NCBI GenBank assembly: GCA_963682055.1
Contig: OY821747.1
Coordinates: 23,620,126-23,684,125 of the forward strand
Direction: 5' to 3'
From: Primula veris
Lineage: Eukaryota > Streptophyta > Magnoliopsida > Ericales > Primulaceae
Length of the DNA stretch: 64,000 bases
Positions 34,208 to 46,566 of this stretch are shown here, one piece after another. The first letter of the stretch is position 1; each line of letters opens with the position of its first letter. Under the pieces are notes generated by a model that did not search any database, was not told the DNA's origin, and was given only the letters and a program-made list of their open reading frames with translations. Position numbers and translations under genes: made by a program.

Positions 34208-35443
34208 CTAGTGTTGTGCAGCGGTCACCTCATCATAAATGTTGGGCGAGACTAAGCTCTCAACATATGTAGTTGCCTGAAGATGAGTGAGACTTCTGGA
34301 CAAGTTTTCAACATCAAGATTTCTAAATTTACCGTTCTTTGGGTTGTATAAAAATAAACGAAACCCACGTTCCAACAAGATTTCACCGGTCTTGAATATA
34401 CACAACGGGATGCAATAAGAATACGGTGAACACATCCTCTTGGTTTCATACTGAGTAGTAGACAGCTTCGTCCAAGTATCTCTAGCACCATTATCTTTCA
34501 TAATCCATATATCAACGCAAATCTTGTCGTCAGGTTTGTTAACATGAGAGAATACGGAAAGGCATCCTTCAAAAACCCCCAAACTCATGAAAGAAACATT
34601 CCAATCACCATCCCAAGGTAGTTTGATCTCACCAAAAGTCTCGTTCTCCAAATCAAATGAAACAATAACCATTGAAGATTTACCTTCACCTAAATGTTTT
34701 GGTAATGCCCAATGAAGCACCCCATCGACGTATTTCGCCCCACGGTCAAAGATACCATTGCAGCCTTGGAGCGGGAACTCCCCGATTTCCCTCCACAAGT
34801 TGGCTTTCAACGAATAAACATGAACCACTTTCTTACCCATGTAACCCATAGAATCAACAGAACATACTACCAACACGACTTTGTAGTCATCATTAATGCG
34901 ATCATGCCCAAATCCATCATAACAGGTCAACACATCTTGCTGGAACTGATGACCAGAATCCGGCAACACCTTTGATGTTTTAGTACAAGGGTTCCATAAA
35001 AAGACTTCAACATCGTCAATAACAAGACACACCAACCCATTACATGATCCCCTTATCGATACTTCATGTTTAGGGTCTCGAGCAGGGTAATCAAGTAAAA
35101 CAGCACCACTACTACTAGCAGCATTCATATCAAGTGAAAACGACTTAACAAAGTAAGAAGGTAGAGAAACGTCGCTTGCACTAAAATAGGTTAACATAAC
35201 TCTTTGGTTTGTGTGTTGTTTGTTGTATTTTGAGAGATGGGTATTGATGAAATTGGTGTTTGAGATTAAACATTGCCATGATTTGCACACACACGTAAAC
35301 CTGATTAGGGTTTTGACCGGTAAGAGAGTGAGTATCGCGATGATGATATCTTGCGGTAGGTATGTAATAAACGGCTTCGATACTGAATTGGGTTTTTGTT
35401 CCTCCTCTTGTCTCATCCTCTTTAAACTCGCATTTTTCTTCAT
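34208..35443 (-). CDS. F-box protein with F-box-associated domain
   Basis: Single-exon 411-aa protein, intact. Residues about 27-70 form the F-box (LPQDIIIAILTLLPVKTLIRFTCVCKSW), which would bind a SKP1-like adaptor of an SCF ubiquitin ligase. After it come blocks typical of the plant F-box-associated (FBA) beta-propeller-like region: GSCNGLVCL, FLWNPCTK, GFGHDRINDDYKVV, VYSLKANLWREIG, YVDGVLHWAL, VSFDLENETFGEI and a SLGVFEGCLSVF block. This region selects the substrate to be ubiquitinated; the substrate cannot be predicted. It resembles the CPR1/At3g23880-like group. The first ATG at 35443 is chosen because the F-box begins only about 25 residues later, normal for the family. A second, broken F-box gene lies 3.2 kb upstream on the same strand. 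Confidence 0.92.
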   Translation of the reverse strand: MKKNASLKRMRQEEEQKPNSVSKPFITYLPQDIIIAILTLLPVKTLIRFTCVCKSWQCLISNTNFINTHLSKYNKQHTNQRVMLTYFSASDVSLPSYFVKSFSLDMNAASSSGAVLLDYPARDPKHEVSIRGSCNGLVCLVIDDVEVFLWNPCTKTSKVLPDSGHQFQQDVLTCYDGFGHDRINDDYKVVLVVCSVDSMGYMGKKVVHVYSLKANLWREIGEFPLQGCNGIFDRGAKYVDGVLHWALPKHLGEGKSSMVIVSFDLENETFGEIKLPWDGDWNVSFMSLGVFEGCLSVFSHVNKPDDKICVDIWIMKDNGARDTWTKLSTTQYETKRMCSPYSYCIPLCIFKTGEILLERGFRLFLYNPKNGKFRNLDVENLSRSLTHLQATTYVESLVSPNIYDEVTAAQH

Positions 35444-36104
35444 TGATGGTAATGGCCTATGCTGGTTCTGCAGGGTTTAGTAAATGAAACTAATTGGTGA
35501 GTATGCTAAAAAAATAGATTTATTAGGGGTGGGGTAGAGAGTTGCGATTCGATCTGTAACCTCAACCCAAATCCCAATATGATAAGTTTTTGGGCATCGA
35601 TTATTTTTTTAATCTCGACCCTAAAACAATTGGGACCTGACGTTTTTTATATTCGGTATTTTGGATATCCGGCGGGCCTGGATCTGGAGTTCGATTACGA
35701 GAAACCAAAAATATATTGAAACTTCTTTTTTTAGAAGAAAAAATACTTCAAAGTTTACAAACCTACAAATATGTATATATTTTATAATAGGAAGTTCAAA
35801 CAAAAATGGTACTCTTACTTACTACTGATGTTTACTCTTATGCGTTAAACTTGAAGTGGAATAAAATCATAAATCCATTTAAAAAAATACTACAATGGGA
35901 GATCAAACATAAATTGAATTGAATACAACTCCCATTTTTACTGATATTAGAGAGGAGGGGGGGGTGGGGGGATCAAATTTTAACTTAATACATATTGCTA
36001 TAAAATATAAACATTTACGAGTAATATTTTGTTATTGTTTCCGGGTCGGGGTCGGGTATCCGACTGATATCTAATTGTACACCTGATCCTTACCCCCAAT
36101 ATGT
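35444..36104. other. Intergenic, with a G-run
   Basis: Upstream of the F-box gene; holds a G-rich run at about 35953-35971 and 'gggtcggggtcgggtatcc'-like sequence near 36045 often seen in plant MITEs. No gene seen. Confidence 0.5.
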
Positions 36105-36290
36105 GTCAGGTCGTCAGTAGTGTGAGCCATGGCTCGATATCCACTTCGGGATTGATATTTGGTATTGTATTCTGCTTCTTTGTAGACCAAGTGATAACAT
36201 TACTCCCAAAAAATGTATAGTAATTCGTGGTAAATCTTCGTGTAATAGGGCAACCTGCCCAGTCCGCATCAGAAAAAACCTCACTGGTTA
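36105..36290 (-). pseudogene. Copia RNase H fragment
   Basis: On the minus strand 36290-36160 reads VFSDADWAGCPITRRFTTNY, then FGSNVITWSTKKQN, the first half of copia RNase H; a frame change is followed by YRAMAHTTDDL near 36120. No LTR or other domain is nearby, so it is an isolated relic. Confidence 0.75.
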
Positions 36291-36466
36291 TATATTATAT
36301 CATAATTATGTGACTGATTATATTTATTCATGAAATTTGTCAGATTGAGATTTAAATTTCCGATTTATAATAAGGACAAGCTTACCAATCCCAGTTTTCC
36401 CGATCCTACAATTTCGAATGTGATTCTGATCAAAGTAAATGACTATTCGTAATAAAAAAAGCAGTA

Positions 36467-38065
36467 TTAGCCAAGCGAGAGTACAAAATCATCCTTAATT
36501 GTCTTCATATGCAAACTCATCATACCCAGCAATGCGTACATCCTGTCATAAAAACCTTCACACTTTTTACCTGAGACGAATCTATACATAGAGCTACCTA
36601 TTTCAATGCAACTCTCCGCCGCCACTTTTCTCCCTCTTTTCTCTCTCGTACCGCTTCGCAAAAGTTCTGCTTTCTCCCACATCCCAACCTCGGCACACTT
36701 ATTAGCAAACATTACATTGTTCCCAACTCTTTTTGGCTCCAATTCGGCCAATTTTTTTCTTACTTTATCAGCCAGTCCAATATAATCGCTAACATCATGA
36801 ATATTACACGCACTAAATAATGTTCTCCATATAACTGCATCGGGCTTAATCGGCATGTGATTAGCAAAACTGTATGCTTCTTTAAGACGATTCGCACGAC
36901 TAAAGCAATCAACCATAGCACCGTAGTGTGCCATTCTTGGTTTTATATTATACTCGTATTGCATATCATGAAAGAACCGAATCCCGTCTTCTACTAATTG
37001 AACATGGCTACAAGCACAAAGGACACCTAAAAACGTTACGTAATTGGGGTTTACTCCAAATCTCTTCATCTCATCGAAACACTTAAGAGCTTCTAAAGCG
37101 TAACCGTGTTGGGCAAACCCTAAAATCATCGCACTCCAGGTCCACACGTTCTTGTACCTCATTATACTGAACATTATACGAGCCGAACAAATGTCGCCAC
37201 ATTTAGCATACATATTTACAAAAGAAGTACCTAATTCGCAATTAATACGCAAACCGGTCACCATAACTTGAGAATGAACCCATTTCCCCAAACCCAAGTT
37301 CCCTTCTTCCGCACAAACTGAAAGCAAACCCACCATTGTGATCTCGTTCGGCTCGACCCCACTCTCTCTCATCCTACAAAACATGCTTACACAATCACAA
37401 AACCTTACATTCTCAACACAAGCATTAATAATAGAGTTCCAAGATACAATATCTCTCACATTCATTTCATTGAACACCTTACGTGCATCAAAAAACTTCT
37501 TACATGACCCGTACAAGTTAACCAAAGTGTTGTTTATATAAATATCAGACATTAACCCATGTTTTATAATGTCACAATGTATATGTTTTCCTTGTTTTAA
37601 GGCAGAACATGCTTTGAACAAAAAAGGGTAAGTGAGGTTATCGGGTTGGATACCTTGGGCCCTCATCGATACGAAGGCTCGTAAGGGTTCTTTCGGGGAA
37701 TTTTTAGTAGCATTTTTTCTGATTATATTGTTCCAAAAAGAGACTGTGTTGGGTTTATGGAGTTGTCTCATAGTCATAGAGGAAATTTTGAAATGTTGGA
37801 TTTTTTTCCTTGCAACAAAATGTAAATGCGTAGTAAAAAGCCAAATAAAAGAAACTTTACAAAGCTTTGGATTTTGGTTCAGCTTTAGATTTTGAACAAA
37901 TAGTGTACTCACTGGGTACTCTATATTTTTTTTGGGTACATTGTAGGCTAATGCCGAAAAAAGAAAAACAACTACAAAATTCGTCTCATCATAAGGACTT
38001 CGATCACAAGAATAGGCGCTATTTCCCGCGGTGGCATTTCTACATTTAACACCTCCGACCGGCAA
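36467..38065 (-). CDS. PLS-class pentatricopeptide repeat protein, E subgroup, altered N-terminus
   Basis: Open frame of 532 codons. From about residue 104 it holds consecutive PPR motifs: NTVSFWNNIIRKN, PDNLTYPFLFKACS, NNTLVNLYGSCKKFFDARKVF, DIVSWNSIINACVEN, PNEITMVGLLSVCAEEGN, TSFVNMYAKCGDICSARIMF, NVWTWSAMILGFAQHG, PNYVTFLGVLCACSH and MVDCFSRANRLKEAYSF, then E and E+ motifs (ESCIEIGSSMYRFVSGKK) with no DYW domain. Such proteins bind organellar RNA, mostly for editing, with partner deaminases. It resembles Arabidopsis At2g36730. Residues 1-96 do not look like PPR and the first dozen come from a LINE RNase H fragment; Met97 (37777) or Met99 is the likelier start. The protein may therefore be 5'-truncated relative to family members, and I cannot tell whether a transit peptide remains. 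Confidence 0.85.
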   Translation of the reverse strand: MPVGGVKCRNATAGNSAYSCDRSPYDETNFVVVFLFSALAYNVPKKNIEYPVSTLFVQNLKLNQNPKLCKVSFIWLFTTHLHFVARKKIQHFKISSMTMRQLHKPNTVSFWNNIIRKNATKNSPKEPLRAFVSMRAQGIQPDNLTYPFLFKACSALKQGKHIHCDIIKHGLMSDIYINNTLVNLYGSCKKFFDARKVFNEMNVRDIVSWNSIINACVENVRFCDCVSMFCRMRESGVEPNEITMVGLLSVCAEEGNLGLGKWVHSQVMVTGLRINCELGTSFVNMYAKCGDICSARIMFSIMRYKNVWTWSAMILGFAQHGYALEALKCFDEMKRFGVNPNYVTFLGVLCACSHVQLVEDGIRFFHDMQYEYNIKPRMAHYGAMVDCFSRANRLKEAYSFANHMPIKPDAVIWRTLFSACNIHDVSDYIGLADKVRKKLAELEPKRVGNNVMFANKCAEVGMWEKAELLRSGTREKRGRKVAAESCIEIGSSMYRFVSGKKCEGFYDRMYALLGMMSLHMKTIKDDFVLSLG

Positions 38066-38330
38066 TCCAATGCTAAAAAAATGAGCAACGCAACAAATTT
38101 TCTCCCTTGGAATCCAAATAACACAACATTTCCATTGATGATCTCGAAATCGACTAATCTCGCATATGAGGTTATAAGCCGGATGATTGATGCTAGGTTT
38201 CTCAATAGCTTTTTACAACTCTTTCGAATCCAACTCCACGATAACATCCAACCAACGTTTTTCCCTAGCAAATTTAACACTATGAAAGGTAGTCCACAAT
38301 TCCGCTATTCCAACTGATGAGCATCCTAGA
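38040..38330 (-). pseudogene. LINE-type RNase H fragment fused upstream of the PPR frame
   Basis: Minus-strand reading gives VKFAREKRWLDVIVELDSKE, a stop, then PSINHPAYNLICEI and RDHQWKCCVIWIPREK, followed by VAHFFSIGLP. These are the middle and end of the RNase H domain found at the C-terminus of many plant LINE and related RT proteins. The last residues run directly into the PPR open frame. Contains at least one stop and one frame change. Confidence 0.7.
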
Positions 38331-38628
38331 CACCCATGAAATCCGTCTGCCCATACTCAATTTTCATCTCGAGCGACGCCCCCGACTTTTGCAGTTATAG
38401 AACTAACATGTATTAATTTTATCTCGCCTCTCACCACCGCCAACACAAGCATTAGTTTTAGGGAAAATGGAGTTCAGATAGAGTTCTCATATGAATCGCG
38501 TAAACATAAAAAGTACATATATATTACACAATATGATCACTATAGGAACTAAACATTTAAAGAAATCTTGTTTTATTTTTTACCAACCATAATCTATTTT
38601 TGCAATATTGTCCTCAATCTTATGTTAT

Positions 38629-39783
38629 TTAGTGGTCGACATGATCTTCTATGGACAATAGGGTTTCCACCAAGGTGCCAAAACCTCCCAAACCTCTTAC
38701 ATGAATATAATGGTTCTTAAATTCTTGTTGGATAAAATTATACGAGATTAAGCAACTATTCTTTTTAGTAACGAATAATATCTCGTCTTGTTTCCAAAAT
38801 CCCAATGACATGCACCCCTTCTTGTACATTGGCCCAGCAGGTGTTGAAAATCTGATCCAAGATTCTTGTTCTCCATACTCTTCTAATCTCCATATGGGAT
38901 AAGTCCTTTCTGCTAAGTGGCGAAAGTAGTTTCCCACCACCAATATTTCCGTTCCATTCCATAATTATCCTTTGAGTAAATTGGAAGGGATTCGGCATTG
39001 TAACAAACTGCAAAATGTTGTTCGCCAAATCAAATGAAACAATTGTGTACTCAAGATGAAAGTTATAATAAGTATCGTAATACTCATCATTGAAGGACTT
39101 GTATCCTTCACCTTACCAGTGGCATATCCCTTTTATACAAACGCTTCCCCATATAGTTTTAAAAGATAGTTTCGTGAGATTGTTACAATCTTCTACTTTT
39201 AATTTTCTCCAGGAATTGCTCCGCAAGCTATACAAATGAATAATGTTGTCAAAAATTCTGACCAACTTATAGTCCTTCCTGTTGGAATCAAACCCAAACC
39301 CGATAGCCTTTAGATGTGAAGTATCCTCATTTGGAGGATGTGGAAGAGTTTTACGTTCTCTGGTTGCAGGATTTATGAGGGTGTAATAATTCAAACAATT
39401 TCCAATACAAATAAGGCCATCACAAGAGCCAATTACTTCCAAGTCACTTCCGTCACGCTCCAAATCTTCATATATTTGTGACACCGGGGGTCCTAAGAAA
39501 TCTGGTATTTCAATATCTGCGAAAAGTCTAAAACGAGTATCATCATAAGATAGTAGAGAAATGATGTACATCAAAGGTTGACGGAGACGGCCATGCAAGA
39601 GGTACCCCCGCGTCAAATCATTTGATGCGGTTACTCTCTTGAAATGAACATTTACAAATAAAGGGTCTTTCATTAAAGAAGACCAACATATCATCTAAAC
39701 CGAGCTATAGATTCCATTGGTAACCTTAACAAAATCTCCACAATTACATCTTCCGGCACTAATAGTTGAGATTTTGCCTCCAT
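38629..39783 (-). pseudogene. Broken F-box gene with FBA domain
   Basis: Starting at the ATG 39783, the sequence reads LLVPEDVIVEILLRLPMESIARF, a good F-box, and then shifts frame within about 10 codons at about 39695. The next segment (39694-39113) continues CWSSLMKDPLFVNVHF and has FBA blocks VIGSCDGLICI, LINPATRERKTLP, GFGFDSNRKDYKLVRI and LYSLRSNSWRKL, ending in a stop after CIKGICHW. Two further segments in other frames (39028-38765 and 38943-38629) carry the propeller end. At least three lesions make it inactive. It is distinct in sequence from the intact F-box gene. Confidence 0.85.
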
Positions 39784-40955
39784 ATTGTTTGTGTTACGAG
39801 GAAAAAACTTGGTTTATTTTATTATTTTGGTCATATATTCATGCATGCATGCATATATGGGTCCATATTCTAATATATTCCATATATATATATATATACA
39901 TATACAATGTAATTAAAAGGCCTTAATTAATTGGACAATTCTTAAAGTCAATGCTCTAATCACGTTAAAATCTTGATGTTTATTACTGAACAATTCGCAT
40001 TCCTCGTATCATTATATTTGCAATATTCACTGTAATAAAATAACAGGATAACAACAACGCGTCTGTTACTATACGACTTGTTGCAGAAAATTCAGCAACA
40101 GTATAACAACATTTATCAACACTTAGCAACAGTTTTTGTTGCTATACTGTTGCTAAATTTCAGCAACAAGCAGTATAGTATCAGACAAATTGTAACTAAA
40201 CTGTTGTTATATATATTTTTTCTTGTAATGATTGTTCATTATGTCTTTCCATATATCTTGGCAAAGCATTCCACTTGTTAACCTATCAGACAGAAAAAAG
40301 ATTCTCATAATTATATTCCGTTCCACAAAATAATATTGGTCCACTTCTATGTACAATTTATATAAGAAAATGAAACAAAAGTTTGGGAAAATAATTAAGA
40401 CGTATGTTAAATGTTGTAACGATTACCAAAATATTTAGTATTAAATTTTTCGAAATATTACTGGTAGTAAATGCTGCAGCTAAATAAGGTAATCACATAT
40501 TATTAGTAACAAATGTTGTGGTTAAATAATGATTTGTTTGCCACGTTATTCAATAACAATAACTTGTACCCCACGCCTTTTGCAATCTACAGGTGATAAA
40601 AAAATTAATACTCTTATCATACTTTATTCTTTATTAGTCTACAATGCTAATAATTGTAACTTTTTTTTTCAAATTATTAATGAAGCGAGCTTTTAACGAA
40701 CGAATAGGATCGTGCTCATGTTCGGTTCGTTTACTTAACGACGTTGAATTATGTTCATGTTCGATTCGTTTATTTAACAAGCGAACATGAACCGAGCGGT
40801 CCGAGCTATTAATAAACCGAACACGATATGTTCTTTAACGGTTCACTTCATTTTCCGGCAATGCCCAAAGGGCATTTGACATGAAATATTATGATAATTT
40901 ATAAGTTTAATGCATTTATACCAAAATAGAGTTATAATTCTGGCAAATTAACAAA
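39784..40955. other. Intergenic, repeat-bearing
   Basis: Holds an (AT/CATA) tract at 39838-39905, a hairpin with 17-bp arms of the agcaacagtat type (40091-40107 and 40138-40154, one mismatch), and at 40680-40850 alternating 'ttcggttcgttta' and 'aacgaac' phrases common in plant non-autonomous DNA elements. No gene seen. Ends at the LINE target duplication (40956-40967). Confidence 0.55.
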
Positions 40956-41103
40956 ATGATCTTACTTAGGTCGAACTATAAACAGTAAAAGGGATGAGTT
41001 AGAGAGAGAGTGAGAGAGGAAAATAGAGTGCCTTCTCCCCACCTTTTTTTTTCCTACGACACAAACAACTTTTGTCCCGTCCCCTCCCTCCCGATAGCTC
41101 CCA

Positions 41104-42660
41104 TGAATCCGACAACCCCCTCCTCCTCATCCAACCCACCATCTAAGTCCTACCCAACTTTTCGAGACCTTCTTTTCGACATCGAAGCTAAGGTAGCCGC
41201 TAAGCAAAAAGAAAAACACTCGGAATTGATAAATGATAAAAATGCGAGGAAAAGAGCCCACGACGATCAAATTTCCATAGAAATCGATGCCTACATGGAG
41301 GCTAAATGCCTAGCCTCTTCGAATGAGGATTGTAGCTCTTTCGACGAAGACGAGAGAAGCTCCAGACTTCTTTCCAAAACCGCGACAAACGAGAGCAATA
41401 GGAACTCACCCCCCCCACCCCCGTAACCACTCCCGCCTCCTCCCCCACCCCGTCCCTCTATGGAGCGGAGTCCATCCATCTTACGGAAGTGGTGAGGATT
41501 TCCAACGCAGCGTTTCTCCAAACCGGAGTCCGTCCACGGCCGTCGCCAGAGATTGCTTCCCCGCTGCCAAGCCCAATGCCGGTTGAAAGCCCCAACTGCC
41601 TACCCGAAGATGAATTCCCTCCTCTAACAAGTTTGAACCCGGAGGCTGTCAACAGTAGCAAAGCAACCCCATGTGAACCACCCAAGGAGGTAAACTCTTT
41701 TTTGCCTTTCAAAGAAGAGAAACTTTCCCCCCCTATTCTCATGTGACTAGCAAAGCAACCCCTTGTGAACCACCCAATGAGGTAAACTCTCTCTTGCCTT
41801 TCAAAAAAGGAGAAACTCTTCCCCTCTATTCTCCTGTGACTATTTCGGAAACCAACAACACATCCAAACACAAAAATCCAAATAGCCCTACCACCCCACC
41901 TCTTCTTGAGACTATGCCCCTTCCCTCTCCTCCTCGACAACCGCGCAACCAATCCCCACCTTTGAAACCCAATTGGGCCACCCGTGTAAGAGCCTCGACA
42001 CCTTGCCTCTCCTTGGAATTCTCTTCCCCCAATATAGTCTCTGGAAAGATTGTGCTACCGGCCGGTACGTCCAAGTCCGGCGAAGCTCGTTGGAACAATT
42101 CTTTGGTGGGGTATTTTGCGAGTAATGGTCCAATCGCCTCAAAGGTTTTTGACTTAGCAAACAGATTTTGGAGAAAGTTGGGACTTATCGGGTCAACCCT
42201 CGCCGGAGAGGGGCTCTACATCTTCACATTTAGGGACGACCACGCTCGCATTGCAGTACTTAGTCGTGGCCCATGAAAGATGTTAGGATATTTGATGCAC
42301 CTTAAAAAATGGACTAGGGAAGCGGATTTTTCCCCTTACGACTTTTGTACTATCCCGATCTGGACAAGATTTTATAACATCCCAGCAGTCTATTGGTCCG
42401 GTGATGGGTTGAGTAATATTGCAAGTTTTGTTGGAATTCCTCTCTATGCAGACAAGATTACGTCTTCGGCGAGTAAGCTTGAGTACGCTCGTATATATAT
42501 GGAAATGAAAATTGGAGGTGAGTTTCCGACATCATTCGAAGTAAAAACCGAATTTGGTGAATCTTTTAAAGTCCATGTGAATTATAGTTGGATGCCAAGT
42601 AAGTGTAAGGTGTGAACTTCCTTTGGTCATTCGGAGTCCGAGTGCCAAAAAAATGAAATT
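41104..42660 (+). pseudogene. LINE ORF1 (DUF4283-type RNA-binding protein), broken
   Basis: Begins MNPTTPSSSS, has a charged coiled region (VAAKQKEKHSELINDK) and Pro-rich low-complexity stretches. The DUF4283-like core follows from about 42060: WNNSLVGYFAS, KVFDLANRFWRKLG, GLYIFTFRDD, a stop at about 42275, then FSPYDFCTIPIWTRFYNIP and WSGDGLSNIASFVGIPLYAD. A CCHC knuckle should end the domain, but its second cysteine is a stop (SKCKV, stop, TSFGHSESEC). A 92-bp segment is tandemly duplicated at 41657-41748 and 41749-41840. Such proteins coat LINE RNA. Confidence 0.8.
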
Positions 42661-45600
42661 ATACCATCAACGACAACCCATTTCCCACCCAACAAATCAG
42701 AAAACGCCTCCCCTCCCCACTCTCCGGCCGACCATCTCAAGCTCGACAATTCTGCCAACGCCCTCACTCTTCTAACCAACCTACCGTCAACACTCTAGCA
42801 TCCGTCCAACACACCACCAACCCCAAAGCCTCCGACCCTCCCACCACCACCATTCCCGTCGCCCTATCACCTTCGCCCCCTCGCCCTCGCTCGCACCAAC
42901 CCTCCCCCTCGCCTCCGTGCCCCCTCGCCCCCTTACCCCCTATATCGTCCAACAGAAAACAATCTGCCCCACCACATCTAAACTGAACTCTCTTAAGTTG
43001 GTAGCGAAAAACTTCGAACCCACGAAAAAGCACCTTTCCAACATCGCTAAGCCGAATAATAATTTACCCATGAATTCCTCCCGTTCCAAGACTATCTCAT
43101 CTTCTAAGTCGATTATCAACATTGAAAGCAAGGAAAAAGTATTGGAGTTAAGTAACAAGTTCTCCTCTCTTGAAGAGAAAGGTGAAGTAGTTGAGTCAAG
43201 CAGCGACAGGGGGAAAAAAAGGTTGGGACACCGACGAGGCAAATGGTACCGACATGTTAGTTCTCCTTGAGGGAGGATGGAAAAGTGTAGGAGGAAGTGG
43301 GGATATTTTTATTCATGGAATTTTTTAATCTTGTTGTTTAATGTCGAAGATCGCTTGTTGGAATATAAGAGGACTTAACAGTCTTGAGAAAAAATTAGAG
43401 GTGAAATTTTTTATTATTGATAATAAAGTGTCGTGTATGGGTATTCTTGAGACAAAGGTATCATTATCCAACAAGGACAATGTGTGTACGTTTATTGCTA
43501 ATAGGTGGGAATTCGTGGAAAATTTTGACGAGGCATTAATGGTAGAATATTAGTAGGATGGGACCCTACAATTTGGTCGCTTTCGATGTCTTCTAAAATT
43601 AATCAATGTATTACGTGTTTATTGACTTCGCATGCCGACTCTTCACAAACCTGTGTGTCATTTGTTTATGGGGAAAACTTAGTTGAGCATAGAAGACCAC
43701 TGTGGGATTATCTATCTTCGGTTCGGCCTAGAGTTGGCAGTGTTCCGTGGATGGTTTTGGGTGATTTCAATGCGCTTCGCTTTCCAACCGACAATAGAGG
43801 AGGGCGAAACATTTGGGGTAATACGTTTAATGAATTCCCAAAATTCATAAATGAGGCTAGGCTAGATGACCTAAGATATAAAGGGATTTACTATTCTTGG
43901 AGTAACAATAGTCCGAACAACTTAATTCAACAAAAAATAGATAGGGTTCTAGTTAACGAATTGTGGCATGAAGTTTATACGGGTTCCGACGCCGAGTTCT
44001 TGCCTTGTGGGGTTTCAGACTATTCCCCAATGTTGGTCAACCTCAGGATCCATCTCCAGAGCCCTCCAAAACCGTTTAAATTCTTTAATAGTTGGGTAGA
44101 GTTTGAGGAGTTCATTCCAACAGTAAAAGAAGCGTGGGAACATTCTTTTGATGGAACAAAATTGTTCGTAGTTTACAAGAAATTATTCATGGTTAAACAA
44201 GCGCTTAAAAGTCTAGCGGCTCGCAAAAGAGAAGAAAACCGAGTCGAGATTATGGAAGCAAAGGGGCTGCTCCACAAGTTGCAAGTGGAACTTGACTCCA
44301 GAGGACAAAGCGACACCCTTACTAACATCTCCCTTGCTAAGGAAGGCCTTGTACTCCTTCTTAATAGAGAGGAGAGTGAGAAGTGACAAAAAAGCCGAAT
44401 TCAATGGCTAGAGGAGGGGGATAAAAACTTCGCTTTTTTCCACCATTGCATAAATAAGCACAGCAATTCGAATAGAATTACTTCATTGCAAATCAACGAA
44501 ACCACCACCGTTTCCGACCCTCCGTCCGTTAGCATTCCTGTGGTAGATTTCTATAGAAATTTGTTGGGGCGAAGATCCACCATTTTGTACCCTGGAAAAG
44601 TACCGTCGACACTGTAGTCTCGAAAATAATAACTCGTCCCATGGCCGCTTTTTTATCTGCCCCATTCTCCGACAAAAAAATAAAAGATTGCATGTTTAGC
44701 CTACACCCAAATAAGGATCCGGGTCTTGATGGTTTCAATGCGTCTTTCTTTAGGACGGCATGGAATATATTAGGGAGCGATATTATAGAAGCTATTAAGG
44801 AGTTTTTACGCTCGGGTTCGTTGTTAAGGCAAGCGAATGCCACTATTTTAACCTTAGCCCCTAAAACACCAAACCCGACATCCCTCAAGGATTTTAGGCC
44901 GATTTCGTGTTGCAATACGATATACAAGTGCATCTCTAAACTCCTAGAGAATAGGCTAAAGCCACTACTTCCCGAGATTATTGAGGAGAATCAATCCGCT
45001 TTTGTTAAAGGGATGCAAATAAGCGATAATATATTTCTTGCCCAAGAACTCCTCCAAGGCTACCACCTCAAAGGAGGCCCTCCAAGATTAGCGGTTAAAG
45101 TCGACATTATGAAAGCATACGATTCGGTGAGATGGGAGTTCATATGGGACACATTTCGAGCTCTTGGCTTTCCGAACTCTTATATTCGTTGGGTTAAAGA
45201 ATGTGTCACAACCCCGTCATTCTCCATCTCGTTGAATGGATGACTTGTGGGATTCTTAAAGGGAGCGAGAGGGTTGCGCCAAGGAGACCCTCTCTCTTCA
45301 TACCTCTTCGTTATATGTATGAATGTCCTCACCCGGATTTTATCTATTCAAACTACCTCTCCCGATGTTAGATATCATGCCGAATGCTATAAATTGAATT
45401 TGACGCATCTTTGTTTTGTCGACGATTTATTTCTATTTTCTTTGGGTGACCTCACCTCCGCATCTATTTTGAATTCGTCCTTAAATGATTTCTCTAGCTT
45501 CTCCGGAATGGTCCCTAACGGTGAAAAAAGCGAGGTGTTTACCGCGGGTATAGATGATGAGCTAGCTTACTATATTTCGGCTAGGTTAGGATTCAAAGCG

Positions 45601-46566
45601 GGAATCCTTCCTATAAAGTATCTTGGGGTCCCTCTTGTGTCGACGAGACTTAAATCTGGTGATTGTGCGAATTTAGTGGATAGAATCACTAGGAGAGTTA
45701 CTTCTTGGACCGTTCGGTTCCTTTCCTTTGCGGGTAGGCTCCAACTTATCAAATCGGTATTGCTTAGTATCCAAGACTATTGGAGTACCCACTTTATTCT
45801 CCCACATTAGTCGTCAATTCCATAGAGAGAGTCTTACGGATGGTGCTTTGGTCGGGGATGGAGCTTTCTAGTAAATGAGCAAAGGTTTCTTGGGATAAGG
45901 TTACGAAACCATTTTGTGAAGGGGGCTTGGGCATTAAAAAAATCAAGGAGTGGAACAAAGCGTTGGTTTGTAAACACATTTGGTTCCTTTTGAACCCAAT
46001 ATACTCGTCCATTTGGAAAACTTTGGTGGTAATCTATAGATTGAAGGGTCGTGATTTTTGGTCTTTTAGAGTTCTCTCTAAGTGTGGATGGTCTTGCACT
46101 ACAAGAAAAATGGGTTTTCGCAGCTTGGCTTTAGCAGCACAAAGGGAAAGCAAGCTGCAAATTCAATTATTAGCAGCGTGCTTAAAATTAACGCGCTGCG
46201 AAATATATTAGTATAAAGTAACAGCAGCGTACGGTAGTTGCATGCTGCGATTAATACTTTTTACAACGAGTAAAGTAAGCTGCAATATTTTTTTTAATGA
46301 CGTGGTAATGCACGCTGTAAATAATTTTTTTGCAACGTATGTATGCACGCTGCAAGTAATAAATTTTAGCAGCGTGCAGGTGAGCTGTCAATAACAGCAA
46401 ACTAAAAATAAAACACAGAAATTATTCTAATTAAAACTGACCATGAATCACTATAAATCACATTATCATCATCGATTCACTCTCTCTCCTCAGCTAGGGT
46501 TCTGTTCTTGCGAATTAATACATACATACATACATACATACATAGTATATAGAGAGAGGCTAAGTA

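Noticed and set aside
41291..42160. Long minus-strand frames rich in Gly and Arg opposite LINE ORF1
   Set aside because: They are antisense shadows of the Pro-rich ORF1 stretch.
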